A stretch of 10,121 nucleotides of DNA from Candidatus Latescibacteria bacterium 4484_181 (GTDB lineage: Bacteria > Latescibacterota > MVCY01), in assembly GCA_002049985.1 (NCBI GenBank), contig MVCY01000046.1, forward strand, positions 1-10,121, written 5' to 3'. The position numbers were made by a program, and so were the translations under genes. Below are positions 1 to 5,891 of this stretch, piece by piece. The notes beneath the pieces were generated by a model that saw only the letters and a list, made by a program, of their open reading frames with translations, did no database searches and was not told where the DNA came from. Positions within the stretch are counted from its first letter, which is position 1, and every line of letters starts with the position of its first letter.

Positions 1-221
1 ATTAGCTCTTGACACTGTGGATCGGGATAATGAACAACAGTCGCTAATTCTCTCTTTAGTGCTTTTTTTACCGGAGCAGGTAACCCAAGAGGATTAACAT
101 TGGCGCTAAAATCCAAGAATGCACTTTCGGGCAGTCCGAACTCCAGAGCCGCCGCTCTGAGCCATCCCCCGTGACTACCGTGACTACTATTGTTCGATTC
201 CCTCTCTGGCTCCGACTCCAT
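1..221 (-). CDS. cobD: Threonine-phosphate decarboxylase CobD, N-terminal part (cut by window edge)
   Basis: This is a PLP-dependent class I/II aminotransferase-fold enzyme that decarboxylates L-threonine O-3-phosphate to (R)-1-aminopropan-2-ol phosphate, the linker between the corrin ring and the nucleotide loop of cobalamin. From an ATG at 221-219 the frame stays open to the window edge (73 codons). It reads HGGWLRAAALEFGLPESAFL, then DFSANVNPLGLPAPVKKAL, then VVHYPDPQCQEL. The HGG start, the DFSAN(V/I)NPLG motif and the HYPDPxCxEL motif are hallmarks of the CobD N-terminus. The catalytic lysine lies outside the window. The gene begins inside the original 3' end of cobO (35-base overlap), a sign of translational coupling. 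No good ribosome binding site precedes the ATG. The residues before HGG (about 15) are longer than usual, so the exact start is less sure than the identity. Confidence 0.85.
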   Translation of the reverse strand, partial: MESEPERESNNSSHGSHGGWLRAAALEFGLPESAFLDFSANVNPLGLPAPVKKALKRELATVVHYPDPQCQEL

Positions 222-673
222 TCTGGTAGTAATGCTTCACCTCCCGCATCTCTGTCACCAGATCTGCCATCTCGATGATCTGCTAGCTTGATGAAGTCCA
301 CCAGCGCTTCAACCGTTAGCAGCCCAAAGCGCAGGGCTACTGTGACTTCGTCCAGGACAATGATATCATACTGCTCTGAGCGCATTGCCTCCGCAGCCCG
401 ATCCAACCCCCGCTGTGCCAGGGAAATGTCTTGAGCACCGGGGCTTACCGAGAGGTGAACGGGTGCACTCCGTCCGTACTGCTTCACTATGACTCGACCG
501 TCAAGGGCCTCTAGGGCCTTTAATTCCCCTGAGGGCTGTCCTTTCATGAACTGTCCGATATATGTCCTCAGGCCTCTGCCGGCTGCTCTCAATGCCAACC
601 CCAGAGCCGCTGTCGTCTTCCCTTTACCATTGCCAGTGTAGACCTGGATGTAGCCTTTCTTCAACATGTTCAC
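187..673 (-). pseudogene. cobO: Cob(I)alamin / cob(I)yrinate adenosyltransferase CobO, frameshifted by an internal deletion
   Basis: CobO (CobA/BtuR family) transfers the adenosyl group of ATP to the cobalt of reduced corrinoids in the cytoplasm. The first ~129 residues are normal: the P-loop GNGKGKTTA at 14-22, the family motif 'GLALRAAGRGLRTYIGQFMK', and the Walker B-like stretch 'YDIIVLDEVTVALRFGLL'. The frame then departs from the family at about 281-290. The conserved C-terminus is present one frame over: 'IIEMADLVTEMREVKHYYQ' followed by NGVGAREGIEQ and a stop at 187-189. The segment normally found between, roughly 17 residues including the 'ELVLTGR' stretch, is missing, which fits loss of about 50 bases (3n+2). 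Read literally, the first frame runs on to position 68 with an unrelated tail over cobD. The start is GTG at 673 or ATG at 667; AAGGAAGG lies 5 bases before the GTG. It is probably inactive, or an assembly error. Confidence 0.82.
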
Positions 674-929
674 GCCGACCTTCCTTGTAAACTTTTATAC
701 CCCTTTAGGGCACCACGAAGGGTGAAAAAACAGCTCAGTTTCTGCTCAAAGACCCGCCGCCGCGCCGACTGGGGCCACCCCAGGACGGACGGCTGGGCAT
801 CTATTGCTGCTATTTTGGCAGAAAAATTGCTAAAATCGCTTTGAACAAGTACTTAGCCAATTATGGTTATCGATTAGGGCTCTGGGGAGACTGCAGCCTG
901 GGGCTTTCAGCCATAGGTACAAAGTTTCG
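674..929. other. Intergenic region between the propeller gene and cobO
   Basis: This stretch separates the propeller stop (930) from the cobO start (673). I see no convincing gene. It contains a GC-rich hairpin near 764-780 (CTGGGG and CCCCAG around CCA). It also contains an arm pair ATTTTGGCA (812-820) and TGCTAAAAT (828-836), which pairs with one G-U wobble in plus-strand RNA. Neither is followed by a U-run. I looked for a second cobalamin riboswitch on the minus strand and did not find the B12 box here. cobO is therefore probably transcribed from the promoter before the receptor. Confidence 0.4.
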
Positions 930-2339
930 TTATTTCAAGAGTGTTGCCTTCACTGTCTTGGTGGTTCCATCTATCTCCAGTTTTATGAGATACATACCGC
1001 TGGAGACCGGTTCTCCCGAAAGGTCTCGGCCGTCCCAGATGGCGAGGTGGGTTCCTGGGTCCTGTTGTTGGCACACCAGGGTTTTCACCAGCCGGCCCAG
1101 CGGGTCGTAGACCTCCAACCGAACGAACGACTCTTCAGGTCCGCTGATCTGATAGGGGATGACCGTGGAGGCATTGAACGGATTTGGATAGTTCTGCCCC
1201 AATGAGGTGCCCAGAGGCGTCAGTTCCGGGCTTGCCTGTTCGGCCACGTCAGTGGTTACTTCGCCCACAAAGGCAATTGAGTTGGGAGGAAGTCCGGTGG
1301 AGATGGGACCTGCGAGCAGGTGGTCGCCGGTGGTGTCATAGATATAGATACCCGGGTGCTCCATTGCGCGATCGGCCACATACAGTTCTCCTGTCCCGCT
1401 CACTGCCAGATCTGCCGCTGAGCTGACCTCTTCCAGCGGCTCCCCAACGCTTCCATCCACAGGGTCGAACGGTTTCACCACCGTATTCGGCCATGTTCCC
1501 ATTACTGAGACATACCCTTTCGATGCTGAGGCCAGCGCAATCCCGGAGAGGTTTCCTGCCAGTTCCGTCTCGCTGATCAGAACCCCCTGGTTGGTATCTG
1601 TGGCAGTGTCGATCACCTCAAGACCTCCGTCCGTGGGGTCCCACCAACTGCCTGTGCAGGTCACATAGAGTTTCCCGTCAAACAGAGCCATATCGAAGGG
1701 ATTTTTCCTCTCCAGCTCAATAGCCTTGACTACGCTATCGGTGGTTACATCTATTACCACGATCAGGCTCACGTCGCCCGGATCCCATCCTTTAAGTCTC
1801 TGACAGGCCACATAAAGCTTCCCACCGGCAATGGCCATCGATGACATCTGAGGGGCTGCCTCCGCGCTGTCTGTTCCGGCATAGGCGACAAAGTCTGACA
1901 GATCAATCTCTCCGGTCTTATCTCCTGTGGAAGGGTCTATGATCCATAGTGCTGTATCGTCGTAGCGCGAGACATAGGCCTTGTGCTCGCTCACAAAGGC
2001 GATATCATGGGGATTGGAGTCATTGCCCACAGACTTCTGGTAGATTATGCCGCCTTCACCCAGGTTCTCCGGGTCCAGCTTGATGATATCATCGGCGCCT
2101 TTGCGCTCGATCACATACACATACCCTTCATAGGCAGTGACCACGAGATCGCTGTGAAGGGGCAGCAGATCGATTGTGGCGGTAGTTTCTCCTTCTGCAA
2201 TACTGGCCAGGTTTCCGCTGGAATAATCCGTTGTGGTGATCACGGCCATCTGCCCCGCGATAACTCCCTGACCAACTCCTGAGATACCCAGGGCCAATAT
2301 CGCAGCCAAGAATATCTTCAATATCCTCGTCTTAAGCAT
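930..2339 (-). CDS. Secreted YncE-like beta-propeller with type IX secretion sorting tail; candidate BtuG-like corrinoid-binding protein
   Basis: The protein has 469 residues. Residues 1-29 are a Sec signal peptide (MLKTRILKIF, then LAAILALGIS) with no lipobox cysteine. Residues ~55-365 are YncE/NHL-like repeats, with recurring 'GKLYV(A/T)C', 'VIDV/VIDTAT' and 'NPFDMAL / NPHDIAF / PPNSIAF' blade motifs, as in a seven-bladed propeller. After a linker, residues ~380-469 form a sorting domain: QNYPNPFN at 382-389, then 'VRLEVYDPLGRLVKTL', 'WDGRDLSGEPVSSGMYLIKL' and a KTVKATLLK end. It was therefore probably exported by the type IX system and held at the cell surface. In Bacteroides, BtuG proteins are surface propellers that capture B12 for BtuB, but they are lipoproteins. 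The place directly after a riboswitch-controlled btuB supports the same job here, by inference. AGGAGG lies 5 bases before the ATG, a strong start. Confidence 0.8.
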   Translation of the reverse strand: MLKTRILKIFLAAILALGISGVGQGVIAGQMAVITTTDYSSGNLASIAEGETTATIDLLPLHSDLVVTAYEGYVYVIERKGADDIIKLDPENLGEGGIIYQKSVGNDSNPHDIAFVSEHKAYVSRYDDTALWIIDPSTGDKTGEIDLSDFVAYAGTDSAEAAPQMSSMAIAGGKLYVACQRLKGWDPGDVSLIVVIDVTTDSVVKAIELERKNPFDMALFDGKLYVTCTGSWWDPTDGGLEVIDTATDTNQGVLISETELAGNLSGIALASASKGYVSVMGTWPNTVVKPFDPVDGSVGEPLEEVSSAADLAVSGTGELYVADRAMEHPGIYIYDTTGDHLLAGPISTGLPPNSIAFVGEVTTDVAEQASPELTPLGTSLGQNYPNPFNASTVIPYQISGPEESFVRLEVYDPLGRLVKTLVCQQQDPGTHLAIWDGRDLSGEPVSSGMYLIKLEIDGTTKTVKATLLK

Positions 2340-2415
2340 GTTTTCCTCCTCTTTTTAATTGTAACCCTTTCATCTATGGGTGGAAGCCGTCGGCTGCAGT
2401 TTCCCCAGAGGCCCG

Positions 2416-2432
2416 GCCCAACCTGGTTGGGC
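2416..2432. repeat. Palindromic hairpin between receptor and propeller genes
   Basis: GCCCAACC and GGTTGGGC flank a single T, so an RNA hairpin would have at least 7 pairs and a 3-base loop. Flanking CAGAG (2406-2410) and CTCTG (2432-2436) could extend the stem across a bulge. No U-run follows on the minus strand, so it does not look like an intrinsic terminator for the receptor gene. It may serve in mRNA processing or stability between the two genes. Confidence 0.45.
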
Positions 2433-2561
2433 TCTGTGCTGTGTTCTCTCTCTTTTTCACCTCCTTTCTGTGATTATACCTAACCCAAGTGAAAAGCGGG
2501 AGAAAGCATCCCTGTCGCACCTTAGATAATTGTCCAGGCTTGCTGTGAAAAGTGATGGCTA

Positions 2562-2614
2562 AAACGTGAAGAGGCACCAAAATTCCAGTCATTTTTCACG
2601 TTTCACGTTTCACG
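2562..2614. repeat. Triple TTTCACG heptamer with inverted partner
   Basis: TTTCACG occurs three times in tandem at 2594-2614. A 9-base arm AAACGTGAA (2562-2570) is the exact reverse complement of TTCACGTTT (2595-2603), giving a hairpin with a 24-base loop. The array is too short for a CRISPR. It could be a small intergenic repeat, a protein-binding site, or part of the message joining btuB to the propeller gene. Confidence 0.55.
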
Positions 2615-2714
2615 CCCCAACAGCAATGCTCATTGCCACAGCAAATTCTGCTGGTTTGCCAGATTTCAAGTAAACTTCCCTACTTGTTTGCTCTACTGTT
2701 ATAGATTTCCTCGG

Positions 2715-4991
2715 TCAAAAGGTCCCGTTGATGGTAACATAGTACGACCTTCCTGGCAGAGGATATCCCCACATGTCTGCTACTTGAGTGTTGGTAAGAT
2801 TTTTGGCCTCAAATGTGCTTCTTAGCTGCTGTCGCCAGGGACACACCACCGTGAAACCGACGTTGTGAATAATCCTCCTGTTGATGGGGACCTTGTTGTA
2901 TAGGTCATGAAAGTTTTTATCAGTGTAAGAGTAATCGTAAAATATCTCCCCATAGTCCTTGGAGAAAAATGTTGCCCTGATATTGGTTTCCCACTTGGCT
3001 TTGTTGGGCAGCAGCTTACCGTAGTAGATTCCCCCGTAAAGCTCAGATCTATTCAAGGCCTGTTGATATGTGAGGTTCCCCTCGACCCTCAGGTGCTTTA
3101 AGAAGTCCATCTTCCCTGTCACTTCCAGGCCTCGTATATGTGCCTTGCCGATGTTTTCGGGTCTGGACGTCATCTGTGAGTGCTGGATAAACTGAATCAG
3201 ATTATCCAACCGGTTATCGAAATGTGCTACCTCCAGAGCAGTTTCTTGTATCTTTCCAATGTGTCCAATGGTGATTCTGAACCCTATGTCCCGGCTGAGT
3301 CCCCGCTCTGGTTCAAGGCCGGTATTTCCGATGGTTGCCCCTTTGTCACCAAAGAGTTCGTAGAAAGAAGGGACCCGGTAATATTTCCCGATATTACCCT
3401 TTATTATCAACCAGGTGAAAGCGTTGTATTTGACCCCCAGCCGGTAGCTGAGGAACCGATAGCTTCGTTTTCGGGCTGGAGCTCTCACCCAGTGCCCATG
3501 GGTGTAATCGCCGTAGAACCGGCTTTGGTAGCTTTCTTGTCGTAGTGAAAGAATACAGCTCAGTTTTTCTCTAAGCAGAACCATCTCGTCTTCGGCAGCC
3601 AGCGAATAGCTCCGTCGTCTGCTTTCAAACAGTTGTTCGTGGTGCAGCCGATCAGAGGGAAGAAATCGTTCTTGCTTCCATTTGAGCAATAGCGACCATA
3701 CCTGGTGCTGTCCTACTATGGATTTCAGGGATATCTCTCCACCGTAAGTTCGAGTAACATTGTGGTTATCCTGTCTACCAAGGCCTACCTCAGCTTTTAA
3801 GTCTCGGTAATCACTTGCGTAGTAGCTGTTAAATCCTTTTAGACCGAGGGTCCATCCGTATTTCAAAAATCTCCGCCTCAAAAAAGAGAATTCCGTCAAA
3901 TTCCGGATCACCTTAAGCCGGGCAAATTTGGCCTGGAAACTCCCTCTGCCTGGAATCCCCTTGTAGGACCAGCAAAAGTTGTTGTTGACAGAGAGTTCGG
4001 TCCGGCCAGAATGGGACCAGTCGATTTTGCCGATAAGGTTAAAGGACCGGAACCCGTTGTTCTGTCTCAGTTTCCACTGGTCGTCTCTCTTGTTGTAACG
4101 CGTACCGTTGTCGTCCAAGAATGGGAAATCATTATCGCTTTCTGTGTAGTCTATTGCTGTCAAGTACTTGAAATCCTTGTGCTTCCCTGAAAAGAATGTG
4201 CTGGTCTGTCTGGTTCCGCAGCCACCACCCTTCAGTGCGCAGCCGCCGACTGTGGCTCCCGTTCTTTTGGTGATGATGTGCACCACCCCGCCTAAGCCGC
4301 TTCCGCCGAACTTCGCTGGGATTGTCCCTTTGTAGACTTCAATCCGTTCCACATTGGAGAGCGGAATATTTCCCAGGTTAACCCCTCCTCCCAAGGCGCT
4401 GTTCAGAGCTACACCGTCCAGATATACTCTCACCTGTTGCGCTGAGGTCCCGCGGACAGAGACGGTGCTATAGCTGCCTAACCCTCCCAGGGTTTTTACC
4501 TGAACCCCTGCAGTCCCGGCAAGTACTTCGGGCAGGGATACGGCTTTGCTTTCAAACTCCTTTGCCTTGATTACAGTGACAAAGGCCTGCGAATGCTCTG
4601 CCTCAGAGAGTTTCTCCTTTTCGGCTGTCACCACCACATCCTTCAGCCGGAAGCTCACCGGGCTCATAGCCAGAGAGGCCTCAACAGTCTCTGCGGCTTC
4701 TATCCTGACCCTTTTGGATATCCTGCTGTAGCCGATTATGTGCCCGCGGAGCTGGTAGGTGCCGGGGGGCACTTTCTCGATGGCGAATCTCCCAGAGGAA
4801 TCTGTCGTTGTCCCTATGTTCAGGGGCTCAACCCATACGGTTGCTCCGACCAGAGGTTGGCCCGTGGAGGCATCAGTCACCTGGCCTACAATTCGCCCCG
4901 GTTCAGAAGAGAGGCAGAAAATAGGGAACAGCAAAATCAGTACAACAGCTCCCCCAAAGTATTTGCTCTTTTCACCCCATCCAAGAATCAT
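2715..4991 (-). CDS. btuB: TonB-dependent outer-membrane receptor, BtuB-type cobalamin/corrinoid transporter
   Basis: The protein has 758 residues from the ATG at 4991, with GAGGAT about 8 bases upstream. A signal peptide (to about residue 28, hydrophobic 'YFGGAVVLILLFPIF') precedes a carboxypeptidase-regulatory-like domain at ~33-110 ('GRIVGQVTDASTGQPLVGAT', 'DSSGRF', 'VPPGTYQLR'), typical of FCB receptors. Next come a TonB-box-like stretch 'LKDVVVTAEKEK' (~116-127) and a plug domain ('SVRGTSAQQVRVYLDGVALN' at ~178-197, then 'NVERIEVYKGTIPAKFG'). The rest is a long barrel ending in aromatic 'GRSYYVTINGTF'. The terminal Phe suits assembly of an outer-membrane barrel. The family imports scarce substrates using TonB-ExbBD energy. 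The cobalamin riboswitch upstream and cobO/cobD downstream point to corrinoids. The frame extends upstream to a TTG at 5081, but those residues precede the signal peptide and I exclude them. Substrate choice among corrinoids is inferred. Confidence 0.9.
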   Translation of the reverse strand: MILGWGEKSKYFGGAVVLILLFPIFCLSSEPGRIVGQVTDASTGQPLVGATVWVEPLNIGTTTDSSGRFAIEKVPPGTYQLRGHIIGYSRISKRVRIEAAETVEASLAMSPVSFRLKDVVVTAEKEKLSEAEHSQAFVTVIKAKEFESKAVSLPEVLAGTAGVQVKTLGGLGSYSTVSVRGTSAQQVRVYLDGVALNSALGGGVNLGNIPLSNVERIEVYKGTIPAKFGGSGLGGVVHIITKRTGATVGGCALKGGGCGTRQTSTFFSGKHKDFKYLTAIDYTESDNDFPFLDDNGTRYNKRDDQWKLRQNNGFRSFNLIGKIDWSHSGRTELSVNNNFCWSYKGIPGRGSFQAKFARLKVIRNLTEFSFLRRRFLKYGWTLGLKGFNSYYASDYRDLKAEVGLGRQDNHNVTRTYGGEISLKSIVGQHQVWSLLLKWKQERFLPSDRLHHEQLFESRRRSYSLAAEDEMVLLREKLSCILSLRQESYQSRFYGDYTHGHWVRAPARKRSYRFLSYRLGVKYNAFTWLIIKGNIGKYYRVPSFYELFGDKGATIGNTGLEPERGLSRDIGFRITIGHIGKIQETALEVAHFDNRLDNLIQFIQHSQMTSRPENIGKAHIRGLEVTGKMDFLKHLRVEGNLTYQQALNRSELYGGIYYGKLLPNKAKWETNIRATFFSKDYGEIFYDYSYTDKNFHDLYNKVPINRRIIHNVGFTVVCPWRQQLRSTFEAKNLTNTQVADMWGYPLPGRSYYVTINGTF

Positions 4992-5257
4992 TCTCGCTAT
5001 CCTCAAAAAGTGGTATTGATACGGACCCAACTGCAGATTCGTCCCGTCAGATAGTGAATGTCTAACGGGAGAAACCACCAAAGTATTAAAGGATCATAGA
5101 GTACTTCTGGTCTCTGCCACGAACTTCTATCAGGATCAATATACTTATGCCATCTTTTGGACCACAGAAGCCTCAGCCGTAGCACAAATCGCAGAGAGAC
5201 ATTTTGGATCCAAAGATCTCTCTGTGTGGTTCGCAGGTACTTGCGTCCTCTGCGCTG
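4992..5257 (-). promoter_or_regulatory. Long 5' leader of the receptor gene downstream of the riboswitch terminator
   Basis: About 266 untranslated bases separate the terminator U-run from the receptor ATG, long for a riboswitch-controlled gene. The leader contains an imperfect hairpin at 5192-5224. Part of it (5217-5256) carries CTCTGTG / GTTCGCAGG / TCCTCTGCG phrases of the kind often seen in dispersed intergenic repeats of environmental genomes. An inserted repeat could explain the length. The receptor's ribosome binding site (GAGGAT) lies at the near end. No small gene with a credible start was found. Confidence 0.5.
5192..5224. repeat. Nested hairpin in the receptor leader
   Basis: CAGAGAGA (5192-5199) and TCTCTCTG (5217-5224) are exact reverse complements. 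They enclose a 12-base palindrome TTTGGATCCAAA (5203-5214). Together they form an almost continuous 33-base stem-loop with a small internal loop. It lies after the riboswitch terminator and before btuB. There is no U-run next to it. Confidence 0.6.
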
Positions 5258-5295
5258 AAAAAAAATCCCCAACCTCCTGAGTTGAAAGGTTGGGG
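5258..5295 (-). terminator. Rho-independent terminator, expression platform of the cobalamin riboswitch
   Basis: On the minus strand CCCCAACCT (5295-5287) pairs perfectly with AGGTTGGGG (5275-5267) across an 11-base loop. The stem is followed by A and eight U residues (5265-5258). It lies about 55 bases downstream of the aptamer and before the receptor gene. This is the expected arrangement for a B12 switch that stops transcription when cobalamin is plentiful. I did not work out the competing antiterminator pairing. Confidence 0.88.
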
Positions 5296-5349
5296 CCACT
5301 GGTAATACGGTCGCCACCTCCCCTCGGAGGCTTCTGATGCAGACCGAAA

Positions 5350-5505
5350 CCAGGCAGGTCTCCTGACTTACGGCCAAGCCTGCTGCGCCTTCCCACCTTT
5401 GAGAGGCAGTGGCATCATGCGGCAGCCTTATTGGCCGATTACAGTGGCGGGGCCGTGACGGACTCTCACCGTCTTCCCTATTCTCCTCTTGCGAGGCACC
5501 TGGTT
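5350..5505 (-). promoter_or_regulatory. Cobalamin (adenosylcobalamin) riboswitch aptamer
   Basis: Reading the minus strand, the aptamer begins near 'CAGGTGCCTC' and contains 'GGGAAGACGGTGAGAGTCCG', 'GCCCCGCCACTGTAA', 'GATGCCACTGCC', 'GGTGGGAAGGC' and the B12 box 'AAGTCAGGAGACCTGCC' (about 5369-5353). These conserved blocks come in the order found in the Cobalamin riboswitch family, and the spacing is normal. Bound cobalamin lowers expression of the genes downstream. Here these are the receptor, propeller, cobO and cobD, if they form one transcript. The choice of ligand (AdoCbl or MeCbl/aquoCbl type) was not settled. Confidence 0.95.
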
Positions 5506-5531
5506 CCACTGTTCTTCAATGGTTCTTGTTT

Positions 5532-5560
5532 ATGATACACAATCGCATCCTATTTGTCAA
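5532..5560 (-). promoter_or_regulatory. Sigma70-type promoter for the riboswitch and B12 operon
   Basis: On the minus strand TTGACA (5560-5555) is followed by a 17-base spacer and TATCAT (5537-5532). The -35 is a perfect consensus match and the -10 matches 5 of 6. Transcription should start near 5525, about 20 bases before the riboswitch aptamer, which is just where it is needed. Confidence 0.82.
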
Positions 5561-5653
5561 CTCCAAAATCGACTACAGAGGAGAATTTTTTGGCAGGAGA
5601 ATCAATCGGCAAAATCCCTCCGGGGTGCTTAATGTGCTAGTAAAAGAGCAATG

Positions 5654-5678
5654 AACTGCTAAAAAGACCTTAGCAGTT
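5654..5678. repeat. Perfect 9-bp inverted repeat, possible operator
   Basis: AACTGCTAA (5654-5662) and TTAGCAGTT (5670-5678) are exact reverse complements around a 7-base spacer AAAGACC. No U-run follows on either strand, so it is not a terminator. It lies between the divergent B12 operon and the radical SAM genes, where a dimeric repressor could bind. No known regulator motif is recognised. Confidence 0.5.
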
Positions 5679-5761
5679 GATACCACATTTATGTCCTGAT
5701 GCTGTGTGCAAAGCTTGATTATATAACGATTTTGAGCTTTTGGACAGCGGTGGGACGTAAG

Positions 5762-5778
5762 GAATGATAAAATCATTC
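5762..5778. repeat. Perfect 7-bp hairpin upstream of the radical SAM genes
   Basis: GAATGAT and ATCATTC flank AAA. The hairpin lies about 115 bases before the first radical SAM start codon, inside weaker outer arms (GCGG near 5748 and CCGC near 5800). It may be a regulatory stem in the 5' leader of that operon or a DNA-binding site. Function is unknown. Confidence 0.45.
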
Positions 5779-5891
5779 TGCTCCTCGGTCTCCTCCGCTA
5801 AGGCGTCGCGTATTCAGTTTTCATCGAAATTATTTGTGAAGCATTCACTTAATGTTAGCTAAACCGTGAACACTTTATTCGGGGGGTAGTT

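Larger units (their letters stand above)
2340..2714. other. Intergenic region between receptor and propeller genes, with inverted and tandem repeats
   Basis: These 375 bases hold no gene that I believe in. A 72-codon minus frame here lacks recognisable motifs and is probably chance. Visible structure includes a near-perfect palindrome at 2416-2432 (GCCCAACC, T, GGTTGGGC) and a heptamer repeat with an inverted partner at 2562-2614. The end next to the propeller carries that gene's ribosome binding site. The minus strand shows no clear terminator with a U-run after the receptor stop, so read-through from the receptor into the propeller gene is plausible. Confidence 0.5.
5561..5891. other. Divergent intergenic region between the B12 operon promoter and the radical SAM genes
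   Basis: These 331 bases contain no credible gene. They hold two perfect small hairpins: 5654-5678 and 5762-5778. The second is enclosed by GCGG (5748-5751) and CCGC arms, suggesting a larger fold. An AT-rich run with TATATA at 5720-5725 is the best -10-like site facing right, but I see no good -35 with it. The promoter of the radical SAM genes must lie here, though I cannot place it. Confidence 0.5.

Noticed and set aside
68..186. Extension of the cobO reading frame beyond the original stop
   Set aside because: The residues have no family similarity, and the same bases encode the conserved start of cobD in another frame. The extension is a product of the frameshift.
674..929. Second cobalamin riboswitch before cobO
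   Set aside because: No B12 box or other conserved aptamer block was found on the minus strand here.
841..1110. 89-codon plus-strand frame
   Set aside because: It runs antisense to the sorting domain of the propeller gene, which has clear coding motifs on the minus strand.
2374..2592. 72-codon minus-strand frame between receptor and propeller
   Set aside because: It has no motif and overlaps palindromes. Its composition is unlike the neighbouring genes and there is no good ribosome binding site.
2594..2614. CRISPR-like array
   Set aside because: The repeats are 7 bases, directly tandem and without spacers.
3180..3545. 121-codon plus-strand frame opposite the receptor
   Set aside because: It lies within the btuB barrel coding region on the other strand. 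It is a shadow frame.
4593..5054. 153-codon plus-strand frame opposite the receptor N-terminus
   Set aside because: It is antisense to the signal peptide, regulatory-like domain and part of the plug, all of which are clearly coding on the minus strand.
4992..5081. Upstream start (TTG at 5081) for the TonB receptor
   Set aside because: It would place 30 residues before a clear signal peptide and has no better ribosome binding site. The ATG at 4991 has GAGGAT at a good distance.
5003..5509. 168-codon minus-strand frame upstream of btuB
   Set aside because: It runs through the riboswitch and terminator, which explain the sequence. The protein shows no domain pattern.
5409..5654. 81-codon plus-strand frame
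   Set aside because: It lies antisense to the riboswitch and promoter, with no recognisable product.
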